This document shows positions 1-5,977 of a stretch of DNA of 6,740 bases, one piece after another. Source of the DNA: Chloroflexota bacterium (GTDB taxonomy: Bacteria > Chloroflexota > Anaerolineae > UBA7937 > JACPPX01); assembly GCA_016190785.1 (NCBI GenBank), contig JACPPX010000123.1:1-6740 (forward strand), in the 5' to 3' direction. The notes below the pieces were generated by a model that worked only from the letters and a program-made list of their open reading frames with translations, was not told the origin of the DNA and did no database searches. How positions within the stretch are numbered: position 1 is the first letter of the stretch; every line of letters begins with the position of its first letter. Both the position numbers and the translations under genes were made by a program.

Positions 1-226
1 TATTGGCAGCGTGGGCCAGGACCACCCCCAGCACCGCCAGGGCCACATACCCCAAATTCACCATTGCCCCGCTGCTCAGCGCCAAAAGTCCCCCGATGAG
101 GGCCGAGGTGTAACTCATGGAGAAGACACAGGCGCGAGTGATGACCAGCCAGCGAGAGACGGGATCCAGAGGTTTGTCCGGCGGGGGATTGCAGGTATCA
201 ATCACATACTGCCAGTTGCGGAGCAC
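1..226 (-). CDS. UbiA-family prenyltransferase, N-terminal fragment (runs off left edge)
   Basis: The reverse strand reads 75 codons from a GTG at 226-224 to the window edge without a stop. The start is set by AAGGAGGTG at 239-231, an almost perfect Shine-Dalgarno six bases upstream. The peptide has a short polar N-terminus (RNWQYVIDTCNPPPDKPLDP), then SRWLVITRACVFSMSYTSAL and two hydrophobic stretches (about residues 37-53 and 56-73), ending in AHAAN. In UbiA-type enzymes this position leads directly into the first Asp-rich motif (NxxxD), which binds the Mg-diphosphate of the prenyl donor; that motif itself lies outside the window. Members are integral membrane proteins that attach polyprenyl chains to aromatic acceptors such as 1,4-dihydroxy-2-naphthoate or 4-hydroxybenzoate. 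The acceptor cannot be told from this fragment. It starts 20 bases after the VOC gene stop and is probably co-transcribed with it. Family assignment is fairly secure from the N-terminal pattern; the specific enzyme is not. Confidence 0.72.
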   Translation of the reverse strand, partial: MLRNWQYVIDTCNPPPDKPLDPVSRWLVITRACVFSMSYTSALIGGLLALSSGAMVNLGYVALAVLGVVLAHAAN

Positions 227-230
227 TTCT

Positions 231-239
231 CACCTCCTT
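231..239 (-). promoter_or_regulatory. Strong Shine-Dalgarno for the GTG-started prenyltransferase gene
   Basis: The reverse strand reads AAGGAGGTG, nearly the full complement of the 16S rRNA tail. It lies six bases (counted from AGGAGG) before GTG at 226-224, inside the 20-base gap after the VOC gene. It decides the start of a gene that would be missed if only ATG starts were allowed. Confidence 0.85.
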
Positions 240-246
240 ATAAAAA

Positions 247-615
247 TTATGCCATTTGCCCTAAATGCGGTGGCTCTTCGTAGAGGGCTAAAACATTTCC
301 ATCGGGATCCGCAAAAAGTGCCCACCACCCATAGCCGGGAATCGCGGTACGGCCCATAATTGTTTTCCCGCCCTGGGCTTCGATCTTCCCTAGCCAGTCA
401 TGTATGGTATCCACATAAATGAAAGCAGTTACCCCAACTGGCTTCCCCTCCTTAACCTCCTGGAGATCTCCAGAGGTCTCGCTTCCGGTATCGATCACCG
501 AAAAACGATGTTCGGGAAAATCAGTAAATTGCCAACCGAATAGCGAACCGTAGAACTCCTTGGCTCTTTCCAAATTGCGGCAGCGAATTTCCACATGGCC
601 AAATTTGTTCCCCAT
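247..615 (-). CDS. VOC-superfamily (glyoxalase/bleomycin-resistance fold) protein
   Basis: This is a 122-residue protein of typical single-domain VOC length (two beta-alpha-beta-beta-beta modules). Module one begins GHVEIRCRNLERAKEFYGSL with LFGWQF, the standard opening in which the first strand carries a possible metal-ligand His (His7). Module two has VTAFIYVDTIHDWLGKIEAQ and ends ALFADPDGNVLALYEE, the classic last strands with a possible ligand Glu (113 or 114). I chose the ATG at 615 because GAGGAG lies at 624-619 just before it and the fold begins six residues later. An in-frame ATG at 645 would add ten residues with no ribosome site. VOC proteins include glyoxalases, dioxygenases, epimerases and antibiotic-binding proteins, and the substrate here cannot be named. 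It lies 90 bases after the NHL-thioredoxin gene and 20 bases before the prenyltransferase, so it is probably in their operon. Confidence 0.87.
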   Translation of the reverse strand: MGNKFGHVEIRCRNLERAKEFYGSLFGWQFTDFPEHRFSVIDTGSETSGDLQEVKEGKPVGVTAFIYVDTIHDWLGKIEAQGGKTIMGRTAIPGYGWWALFADPDGNVLALYEEPPHLGQMA

Positions 616-705
616 TGTCTCCTCTATATGAAAACTGTTTCTCATCCTGGGCAGTGATGGCTAGGGACTGGTCAACTCGAAACTTTGCTCTTACTCCCTC
701 GGGGG

Positions 706-2604
706 CTAATTCGGCATCACCGCATAGGAGATTTCTAATTCTTTCCCCCCCGCCCCGTTCTGGATTTGCACCGGAAGCGAGAGCCGCGCCTCTTTGAAGT
801 AACACAACGCCTCTTCCCCGCTCTGACAGTAATAGATAATCATCTCCGCCGTGATTTTCCCCCCACCCTCCTCCAGTTGCAAGGGGATGTGCAGGGGAAA
901 TTGCGGCATGTCAACTACTAGGCTGCTCTCACCCCCGGGTAGTTGAATGTGCTCGTTCTCCACCGCGAGGACGACTTTGGAAGGAGCCCCTTCCGTAAGT
1001 TTATGTCCTTCTGGCAATTCCAGCCCTATGCTCAACCGGGCCTGGCCCGTGGCAACGGTCTGCGGGGCCAGTTCCATTGTTGGGGCGGTAGCCGGCCGGG
1101 GTACTATCCACTTGCGGAGTTTCTCCATGTCTTTGAATTCAAAGGAGGAGACTTCCCTGCTCTGGAGATCCCCGACCCGGATTAAATGATTGTTGGTATC
1201 GGCGATGTAAACCCGGTCATTGGCTAGGGATAGACCTCCGGGCTCGTTGAAGGTGGCCTGCTTTCCATCGCGCATCCCTACCTCCCCCGTACCGAAGAGG
1301 GTCTTAGTGATGCCGGTTGCCGGATCTATGGTTTTGATTTTGTTGTTGTAGGTGTCGGCGACATAAAGCAGGCCGTTGGCATAGGCAATGCCTAGCGGAT
1401 GCTGCAGCCGAACTTCACTCCCCTTCCCATCGCGGTCGCCGAAGACGAAGAGATCAAGCCCAACGATGGTTTTCACTTCCAGTCGGGGCGGCAGCTCCGC
1501 GGAGCGAATGGAACTGGACTCACTATCCGCAAAATAAAGCCGCTGGCCGTCCGTGGCAATCCCGCTGGGTTGAGCCAGAGCCGCCTGCTCCAGTCGGCCA
1601 TCTATCCGCGCCTCGCGTCCGCTTCCGGCATAGGGCCCCACCTCATCGCTTTTCAGGTCCATCACCCATAACTGATGGGGCCCAGCCATAGCGATGTAGA
1701 GTTTCTCACCAACCATGGCTAAATCCCAGGGAGAGTTGAGTTGGGAGGATTTGCCAACTCCTCCCCTGCTCTCTTGGGCGGCCTGCTCCCCCGTCCCAGC
1801 AATGGTCGTCACTTGCCGCGAGCCAAAATCGAGGCGACGGAGAGCATGGTTCTCGGTGTCGGCAACATACAATATGTCGCCGTCGAGGACCAAACCCTGG
1901 GGATGATTGAAGGTTGCTTCTTCGAAGCCCCCGTCCTCGAGGCCAATTTCTCCACGGCCCACAACCTCGAGCACGGTGCCATCGGCCAGCGAAGCCACAA
2001 CGATGCGGTTGTGGTTGGAGTCGGAGATTAAGAGTCGTTCCGAGGCGGCATCGGCCAGGACCTTGCCTGGAAAAGAAAGCAGGCTCTCCGGAGCGCGATC
2101 CCTTTCCAAATCTAGTCTCAGGGGGCGGCGGTCGAGAAGGCCGCGAGGCTCGAATTCGGCAATGAGCCGGGAGATGGCCGTGTCGAAGGGCTCGAATACC
2201 CCCTCCCCCGCCAGTTTCCCCACTATCTTGCCGGCGGGGTCAATCAAGAAAAGGGTGGGCCAGGCCATTGCTCCGTAGGTCCTCCACACCGCCATATCCG
2301 GATCATTGACCACCGGGTGTTCGACCTCATACCGTAGGATAGCCTGGCGGATATTCTCCGTCTCCTGCTCGGTGGTGAACTTGGCAGAGTGCACCCCGAT
2401 GACTACCAGTTCCTGGGCATACTTTTTCTCCAATTTTTTGAGGTCAGGGATGATGTGCATGCAGTTGATACAGCAGAAGGTCCAGAAATCAAGAACTACG
2501 ATTTTGCCCCTAAGTTCCTTTATAGAGAGCGGCCGCGAGGTGTTTAGCCACTCTAATCCCTCGGGGAATTCGGGAGCATTTACCTTGCCAAAGAATTCAG
2601 CCAT
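706..2604 (-). CDS. Thioredoxin-like / NHL beta-propeller protein (NHLRC2-like)
   Basis: This is a 632-residue three-domain protein. Residues about 10-150 form a thioredoxin/TlpA-like domain: VVLDFWTFCCINCMHIIPDL carries the redox-type motif CCINC (Cys44, Cys45, Cys48), and AWPTLFLID (from Ala114) holds the cis-proline Pro116. Residues about 175-490 form an NHL propeller, with repeats ending in SDSNHNRI (195), ADTENHALRRLD (248), ADSESSSIRS (359), ADTYNNKIKTID (416) and ADTNNHLIRVGDL (468). Residues about 510-632 are a beta-rich tail with two cysteines (593, 601) in YYCQSGEEALCYF. The same order and the CCINC motif occur in vertebrate NHLRC2. No signal peptide is visible, so a cytoplasmic place is likely. 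The function of bacterial members is not settled; a thiol redox or binding role is inference. The start at 2604 fits the domain, although the Shine-Dalgarno (GAGG about ten bases upstream) is weak. It is first in the leftward block. Confidence 0.88.
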   Translation of the reverse strand: MAEFFGKVNAPEFPEGLEWLNTSRPLSIKELRGKIVVLDFWTFCCINCMHIIPDLKKLEKKYAQELVVIGVHSAKFTTEQETENIRQAILRYEVEHPVVNDPDMAVWRTYGAMAWPTLFLIDPAGKIVGKLAGEGVFEPFDTAISRLIAEFEPRGLLDRRPLRLDLERDRAPESLLSFPGKVLADAASERLLISDSNHNRIVVASLADGTVLEVVGRGEIGLEDGGFEEATFNHPQGLVLDGDILYVADTENHALRRLDFGSRQVTTIAGTGEQAAQESRGGVGKSSQLNSPWDLAMVGEKLYIAMAGPHQLWVMDLKSDEVGPYAGSGREARIDGRLEQAALAQPSGIATDGQRLYFADSESSSIRSAELPPRLEVKTIVGLDLFVFGDRDGKGSEVRLQHPLGIAYANGLLYVADTYNNKIKTIDPATGITKTLFGTGEVGMRDGKQATFNEPGGLSLANDRVYIADTNNHLIRVGDLQSREVSSFEFKDMEKLRKWIVPRPATAPTMELAPQTVATGQARLSIGLELPEGHKLTEGAPSKVVLAVENEHIQLPGGESSLVVDMPQFPLHIPLQLEEGGGKITAEMIIYYCQSGEEALCYFKEARLSLPVQIQNGAGGKELEISYAVMPN

Positions 2605-2667
2605 GCTTATCAGGCCTCAGCCTGTACTATACTAATTTACCCAAAGTCTAGAATATCATGCTTGGTG

Positions 2668-2695
2668 ATTATCTATAGCATAAAATACATGTCAA
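2668..2695 (-). promoter_or_regulatory. Probable sigma70-type promoter for the leftward block
   Basis: On the reverse strand a perfect TTGACA (2695-2690) is followed after 16 bases by GATAAT (2673-2668), which matches five of six -10 positions. Transcription would begin near 2660 and give a leader of about 55 bases before the NHL-thioredoxin start at 2604. It was found by eye and not tested. Confidence 0.5.
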
Positions 2696-2703
2696 GGCTG
2701 GCA

Positions 2704-2731
2704 TCGATAGACCATCAAATGAGTATATAAT
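2704..2731 (+). promoter_or_regulatory. prfA: Probable sigma70-type promoter for prfA
   Basis: A perfect TATAAT lies at 2726-2731, with TCGATA (four of six matches to TTGACA) at 2704-2709 and a 16-base spacer. The start would be near 2738, about 30 bases before prfA. Its -35 lies only eight bases from the -35 of the leftward promoter, giving a back-to-back divergent pair. The -35 is weak. Confidence 0.45.
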
Positions 2732-2769
2732 TGAAGTGGGTCGAGGGTGCTTGGCCCAGTAGGTGAAAT

Positions 2770-3834
2770 ATGCTTGACCGTCTGACCAAGTTAGAAGAAA
2801 GATATAAGGAGCTGGAGCGGCTTCTGGCCGATCCCCAGGTGGCTTCGGATCCGGCCAAACTCCGCCAGTACGGCCAGGAGTTGGCGGAACTGGAGGAGAT
2901 AGTGACCCCCTATCGCCGCTATAAGACAGTGGATGAGGAACTGGCCGCGGCCCAGGCACTTCTGCAAGAAGAAGCCAGCGGCGAGGCCAAGGCGATGCTC
3001 AAAGAGGAGATCGACTCCCTGGAGCAGGAGAAATCACGTCTGTGGGAGGAGATCAAGAGGGGGCTCCTGGTTTCTGACCCGCGGGATAAGAAGAATGTCA
3101 TCCTCGAGGTTCGGGCCGGCACCGGGGGAGAGGAGGCCGCTCTTTTTGCCGCCGACCTGTATCGAATGTACACCCGCTACGCCGAGGAGCATGGCTGGAG
3201 CAGCGAACTTTTGAGCAGCAACCCCACTGGAGTCGGGGGATTCAAAGAAGTGATCTTCGCCGTGCGCGGCCCGGGAGCATATTCTCGGCTCAAGTACGAG
3301 AGCGGAGTGCACCGCGTGCAACGCGTCCCCACCACTGAAGCCTCGGGGCGGATCCACACTTCGACCGCTACGGTGGCTGTTCTCCCCGAGGTCGAGGAAG
3401 TGGAGATCAAGATCGCCCCCGAGGACCTCAAAGTCGAATTCTTCAGGGCCTCAGGACACGGAGGCCAGAATGTGCAGAAGACCTCAACTGCGGTGCGGCT
3501 TACTCATCTCCCCACCGGGATGGTGGTTGCCTGCCAGGACGAAAGATCCCAAATTCAGAACCGGCAGCGGGCAATGAGCATCCTCCGCGCCCGGTTGTTC
3601 GCCATGGAGGAGGAGAAACGCCAGACGGAGTTGACGACTAAGAGACGAGAGCAGGTGGGAACCGGGGAGCGAAGCGAGAAGATCCGCACTTACAACTTCC
3701 CCCAGAATCGGGTGACCGATCACCGCATCAACCTCACCCTCCACCGCCTCCCCCAAGTGCTGGATGGCGACCTCGACGAATTCTTTGAGGCGCTCATGGC
3801 CAAAGACCTGGCGGCGCAGTTAGAGGGGGGATGA
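2770..3834 (+). CDS. prfA: Peptide chain release factor 1 (RF1)
   Basis: This is a full-length 354-residue class I release factor that recognises UAA and UAG on the ribosome and triggers peptide release. The N-terminal helical domain (about 1-100) is followed by RAGTGGEEAALFAADLYRMY (115-134). HRVQRVPTTEASGRIHTS (181-198) contains the RF1 PxT anticodon-like tripeptide (Pro187-Thr188-Thr189); RF2 would show SPF, so this is RF1. The catalytic loop SGHGGQNVQK places Gln233 in the GGQ motif, and the C-terminal part has TYNFPQNRVTDHRINLTL (307-324). The ATG at 2770 has AGGTGA at 2761-2766, and the family N-terminus begins right there. An oddity is His230 before GGQ and Asn after it, where E. coli has Ala and His. 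The next gene encodes the enzyme that methylates Gln233. Confidence 0.97.
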   Translation: MLDRLTKLEERYKELERLLADPQVASDPAKLRQYGQELAELEEIVTPYRRYKTVDEELAAAQALLQEEASGEAKAMLKEEIDSLEQEKSRLWEEIKRGLLVSDPRDKKNVILEVRAGTGGEEAALFAADLYRMYTRYAEEHGWSSELLSSNPTGVGGFKEVIFAVRGPGAYSRLKYESGVHRVQRVPTTEASGRIHTSTATVAVLPEVEEVEIKIAPEDLKVEFFRASGHGGQNVQKTSTAVRLTHLPTGMVVACQDERSQIQNRQRAMSILRARLFAMEEEKRQTELTTKRREQVGTGERSEKIRTYNFPQNRVTDHRINLTLHRLPQVLDGDLDEFFEALMAKDLAAQLEGG

Positions 3835-3847
3835 TCCCCATCTGGGG

Positions 3848-3872
3848 CCTGGGTCGGCTTCGCCGACCCAGG
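3848..3872 (+). other. Perfect 11-bp hairpin between prfA and prmC
   Basis: CCTGGGTCGGC (3848-3858) is followed by a TTC loop and its exact reverse complement (3862-3872). The T-run after it (TTTT at 3880-3883) begins seven bases downstream, so on its own it is a poor intrinsic terminator. It could act with the next hairpin, pause polymerase or stabilise the prfA 3' end. Confidence 0.7.
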
Positions 3873-3873
3873 C

Positions 3874-3902
3874 AGGGGCTTTTGCCAAAGGCTCCCCTTT
3901 TT
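3874..3902 (+). terminator. Candidate intrinsic terminator or attenuator before prmC
   Basis: AGGGG plus CTTT (3874-3882) can pair with AAAG (3887-3890) and CCCCT (3894-3898), giving nine pairs with a TGCC loop and a three-base bulge. TTTTT at 3898-3902 follows directly. The layout is that of a Rho-independent terminator ending the prfA transcript, yet it ends only 11 bases before the prmC start. Either prmC has another promoter or read-through is partial. No energy was calculated. Confidence 0.5.
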
Positions 3903-3913
3903 GCTACTTAGAG

Positions 3914-4786
3914 ATGGATAATCCTCTTGGAAGCGCGAGAACAATTAGAGATGCCCTTGGGGAAGCCACCCATACTCTCTCCAAAGACGGCATCGATACC
4001 CCGCAATTGGATGCGGAGGTCCTCCTGGCCTTCCATTTACAGACAAGTCGAGAGAGGCTACTCGCAAATCTGGACACCCTCCTGCAAGCTGGAGAAGTAG
4101 AGGGCTATCGTGCCCTAGTTGCCCGACGAGCAGGCTATGAGCCGGTGGCTTATATTACCGGCCACAAAGAATTTTTTGGCCTAGATTTTCTTGTGACCCC
4201 TGCGGTCCTCATCCCTCGCCCGGAAACCGAAGTCCTGGTAGATGTGGCTTTGGCCCTGGCCCGCCAGTATCAGATCCTGTCCATCGCCGAGGTGGGAGTG
4301 GGAAGCGGAGCAGTGGCCGTGGCCCTGGCCACCCACCTCCCCGATACTCGGATATACGCTACTGATATTTCGCAAGAGGCATTGGAGGTTGCAGCACAGA
4401 ATTGCCTGCGCCAGGGAGTTGCGGAACGGGTGCTCCTTTTGCAGGGGGATCTCCTGCAGCCGCTGCCTCAACCCGTAGGACTGATAGTTGCCAACCTGCC
4501 TTATCTCACCACTAAAGAAATCGACAACCTCTCGCCGGATGTGGCTAATTATGAGCCGCGGGAGGCCATTGCCGGTGGCAGCGATGGTTTGGATCATTTG
4601 CGACGACTGCTTGAGCAAGCCCCCAAATATCTGGAAAAGCCAGGGGGTATTGTTTTGGAGATTGGCCCCGGTCAGGCCTCGACCCTTGCTGATCTGACCC
4701 GCGCCCGATTCCCCGGATCAAAGGTAGCCTTGATTAAAGACCACGCCGATCTGGAGCGCGTGCTTCTAGTTCTCGCCGCGAGTTGA
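3914..4786 (+). CDS. prmC: Release-factor glutamine N5-methyltransferase PrmC (HemK)
   Basis: This is a 290-residue SAM-dependent enzyme that methylates the GGQ glutamine of RF1 and RF2, raising termination efficiency. The N-terminal substrate-binding helical domain spans about 8-90 (TIRDALGEATHTLSKDG, LDAEVLLAF, GYEPVAYITGHKEFFG). The PRPETE motif is at 101-106. The Rossmann-fold SAM loop is VGVGSGAVAVALA (127-139), with Asp151 ending the next strand. The catalytic motif reads NLPY (194-197) where the family usually has NPPY, followed by YEPREAIAGGSDGLD (213-227). Length and order are normal. The ATG at 3914 matches the usual N-terminus, though its ribosome site is weak and no in-frame ATG, GTG or TTG lies upstream before prfA. 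Its place directly after prfA, its substrate gene, supports the identity. The Pro-to-Leu change is discussed among the findings. Confidence 0.95.
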   Translation: MDNPLGSARTIRDALGEATHTLSKDGIDTPQLDAEVLLAFHLQTSRERLLANLDTLLQAGEVEGYRALVARRAGYEPVAYITGHKEFFGLDFLVTPAVLIPRPETEVLVDVALALARQYQILSIAEVGVGSGAVAVALATHLPDTRIYATDISQEALEVAAQNCLRQGVAERVLLLQGDLLQPLPQPVGLIVANLPYLTTKEIDNLSPDVANYEPREAIAGGSDGLDHLRRLLEQAPKYLEKPGGIVLEIGPGQASTLADLTRARFPGSKVALIKDHADLERVLLVLAAS

Positions 4787-4790
4787 GGAG
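4785..4790 (+). promoter_or_regulatory. Shine-Dalgarno overlapping the prmC stop
   Basis: GAGGAG overlaps the prmC TGA (4784-4786). It is the only good ribosome site before the threonylcarbamoyl-AMP synthase gene. It lies 30 bases from the first conventional start (TTG 4821) but six bases from an in-frame ACG at 4797-4799. Confidence 0.6.
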
Positions 4791-4820
4791 TTTCCCACGT
4801 CCCTTCCCGGAAAACAGAAG

Positions 4821-5444
4821 TTGATCCAAAGCGCCGATGACCCGCAGGCAATAGCCGAAGCTCTGCGCCTCCTCCGCGCCGGAAGGCTAGTGGCGATGCC
4901 CACGGACACGGTGTATGGCCTCTGCACTCACGGTTTGCAGCCCACCGCCATCAAGCGGATATTCCGAGCCAAGGGTCGAGCGGAGCGAAAAGCAATCCCC
5001 CTTCTCTTATCCGATACCCGACAAATGGAAGAGGTGGCTCAGGATATTCCGCGGCTGGCCTATGAATTGGCCGAGGAGTTCTGGCCCGGAGGCCTGACCA
5101 TCGTCCTCTTTCGCAAAACTATTGTTCCCGATATCCTCACCAGTGGTGGCCCGACCGTTGCCCTGCGTGTTCCCGACCACTCCCTTCCTCGGGAAATCAT
5201 CAAGCAATTAAAAGCACCTTTAGCCGCCACCTCTGCCAACCGTTCCGGCGGTCCCGAGCCGCTAACCGCCCAGGATGTAAATCAGCAGATTGGGAGGGTC
5301 ATCCATCTAATTCTCGACGGTGGTCCGGTGCGGGGCGGAGTTCCCTCTACCGTGGTAGATCTCACTTCCCGCCCTCCCCGAGTGCTGCGCCAAGGCGCAG
5401 TGCCCCGCGAAAAGATTGCCCGGCACATCCCCGACCTGGAATAA
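4821..5444 (+). CDS. L-threonylcarbamoyladenylate synthase (TsaC/YrdC/Sua5 family)
   Basis: This 207-residue single-domain YrdC protein makes threonylcarbamoyl-AMP from threonine, bicarbonate and ATP, the first step of the t6A37 modification of ANN-decoding tRNAs in the cytoplasm. Numbered from TTG 4821, visible motifs are VAMPTDTVYGL (24-34), KGR (51-53, the conserved KxR), FWPGGLTIVL (88-97), TVALRVPDH (112-120), ATSANRSGG (136-144, the SxN nucleotide-binding motif) and GGVPSTVVDL (172-181). The extra C-terminal Sua5 domain is absent, so this is the short TsaC/YwlC type. The start is uncertain: TTG 4821 has only a weak GGA upstream, while a strong GAGGAG points to an in-frame ACG at 4797 that would add eight residues. 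The gene follows prmC by 34 bases. The function is secure from the motifs. Confidence 0.94.
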   Translation: MIQSADDPQAIAEALRLLRAGRLVAMPTDTVYGLCTHGLQPTAIKRIFRAKGRAERKAIPLLLSDTRQMEEVAQDIPRLAYELAEEFWPGGLTIVLFRKTIVPDILTSGGPTVALRVPDHSLPREIIKQLKAPLAATSANRSGGPEPLTAQDVNQQIGRVIHLILDGGPVRGGVPSTVVDLTSRPPRVLRQGAVPREKIARHIPDLE

Positions 5445-5480
5445 CCTTCGCCTTTAAGAATTTCTCCTGAGAAGCAAGTG

Positions 5481-5489
5481 TGCTAGAAT
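5481..5489 (+). promoter_or_regulatory. Possible extended -10 promoter before rpiB
   Basis: TGCTAGAAT combines the extended -10 TG (5481-5482) with TAGAAT (5484-5489), five of six matches to TATAAT. No good -35 is seen. Transcription would start near 5496, just upstream of the rpiB ribosome site (GAGGA, 5504-5508). It sits in a 68-base gap, the only AT-leaning stretch in this part. Confidence 0.4.
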
Positions 5490-5512
5490 AAATCTCGTCA
5501 GCCGAGGACATG

Positions 5513-5959
5513 ATGCGGATTGCCATAGGGTCGGATCACGCCGGTTTTGCCCTCAAAGAGGAACTCAAAAAGTTCCTGACCGATCTCGGCCACACCTACC
5601 AGGACTTCGGAGCATCCAAGAACGATCCCAGCGATGACTATCCCGATTTTGCCGTGCCGGTGGCTAAGGCGGTAGCCGAGGGGAAGTTCCAACGAGGTGT
5701 GCTCTTCTGCGGCAGCGCGGTGGGGATGGTGATCGCCGCCAATAAAATAAAAGGGGTGCGGGCCGTGGCCGCCAATGAGACCTACACCGCGCGCATGAGC
5801 CGGACCGACGATGACACCAATGTCTTGGCCCTAGGGGGTCGAGTGGTAGGCCCGGAACTGGCCAAGGATATCCTCCGCGTCTGGCTAGATACGGAGTTCT
5901 CCGGCGAAGAGCGGCACCGCCGCCGCTTGCGCAAAATCGCGCAACTCGAGGGCGACTGA
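5513..5959 (+). CDS. rpiB: Ribose-5-phosphate isomerase B (RpiB/LacAB family)
   Basis: This 148-residue cytoplasmic enzyme interconverts ribose 5-phosphate and ribulose 5-phosphate in the non-oxidative pentose phosphate pathway. It opens MRIAIGSDHAGFALKEEL, with Asp8-His9 of the phosphosugar site. DDYPDFA is at 41-47, and the active-site cysteine is in VLFCGSAVGMVIAANKIKG (Cys66). The segment SRTDDDTNVLALGGR (96-110) corresponds to SRxHNDxNVLAxGxR in E. coli RpiB, so Asp99 replaces the His that assists sugar ring opening. Two ATGs adjoin: at 5510 the GAGGA would be only one base away, at 5513 four bases, and the family starts M-K/R-I-A, so 5513 is preferred. The His change leaves some doubt about substrate; a related isomerase acting on another phosphosugar is the alternative. 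Confidence 0.92.
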   Translation: MRIAIGSDHAGFALKEELKKFLTDLGHTYQDFGASKNDPSDDYPDFAVPVAKAVAEGKFQRGVLFCGSAVGMVIAANKIKGVRAVAANETYTARMSRTDDDTNVLALGGRVVGPELAKDILRVWLDTEFSGEERHRRRLRKIAQLEGD

Positions 5960-5977
5960 AGCGGTCCTGGCCTGGGG

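Noticed and set aside
11..359. Two overlapping plus-strand open frames at the left edge
   Set aside because: They lie antisense to the GTG-started prenyltransferase and the VOC gene, have no ribosome site and are low-complexity His/Arg/Gln-rich; the reverse strand gives a recognisable family.
521..805. Minus-strand open frame of 94 codons bridging the VOC and NHL-thioredoxin genes
   Set aside because: It overlaps the ends of both well-supported genes in another frame, has no family resemblance and no ribosome site.
1741..2278. Plus-strand open frames inside the NHL-thioredoxin gene (up to 123 codons)
   Set aside because: They are antisense shadows of a GC-rich gene with Arg/Ser/Pro-rich translations; the sense strand has clear domain motifs throughout.
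2919..3756. Several minus-strand open frames inside prfA
   Set aside because: prfA is unbroken with all RF1 motifs; the antisense readings show no motif or start signal.
2770..3834. RF2 (prfB), possibly with a programmed frameshift
   Set aside because: The recognition tripeptide is PTT (PxT type), not SPF, and the frame is continuous from the start with no in-frame UGA.
4181..4618. Minus-strand 145-codon open frame inside prmC
   Set aside because: It is the antisense shadow of the methyltransferase domain, has no ribosome site and no recognisable fold.
5461..5475. Short palindrome TTCTC-CT-GAGAA as a terminator of the threonylcarbamoyl-AMP synthase gene
   Set aside because: The stem is only five pairs with a two-base loop and no following T-run.
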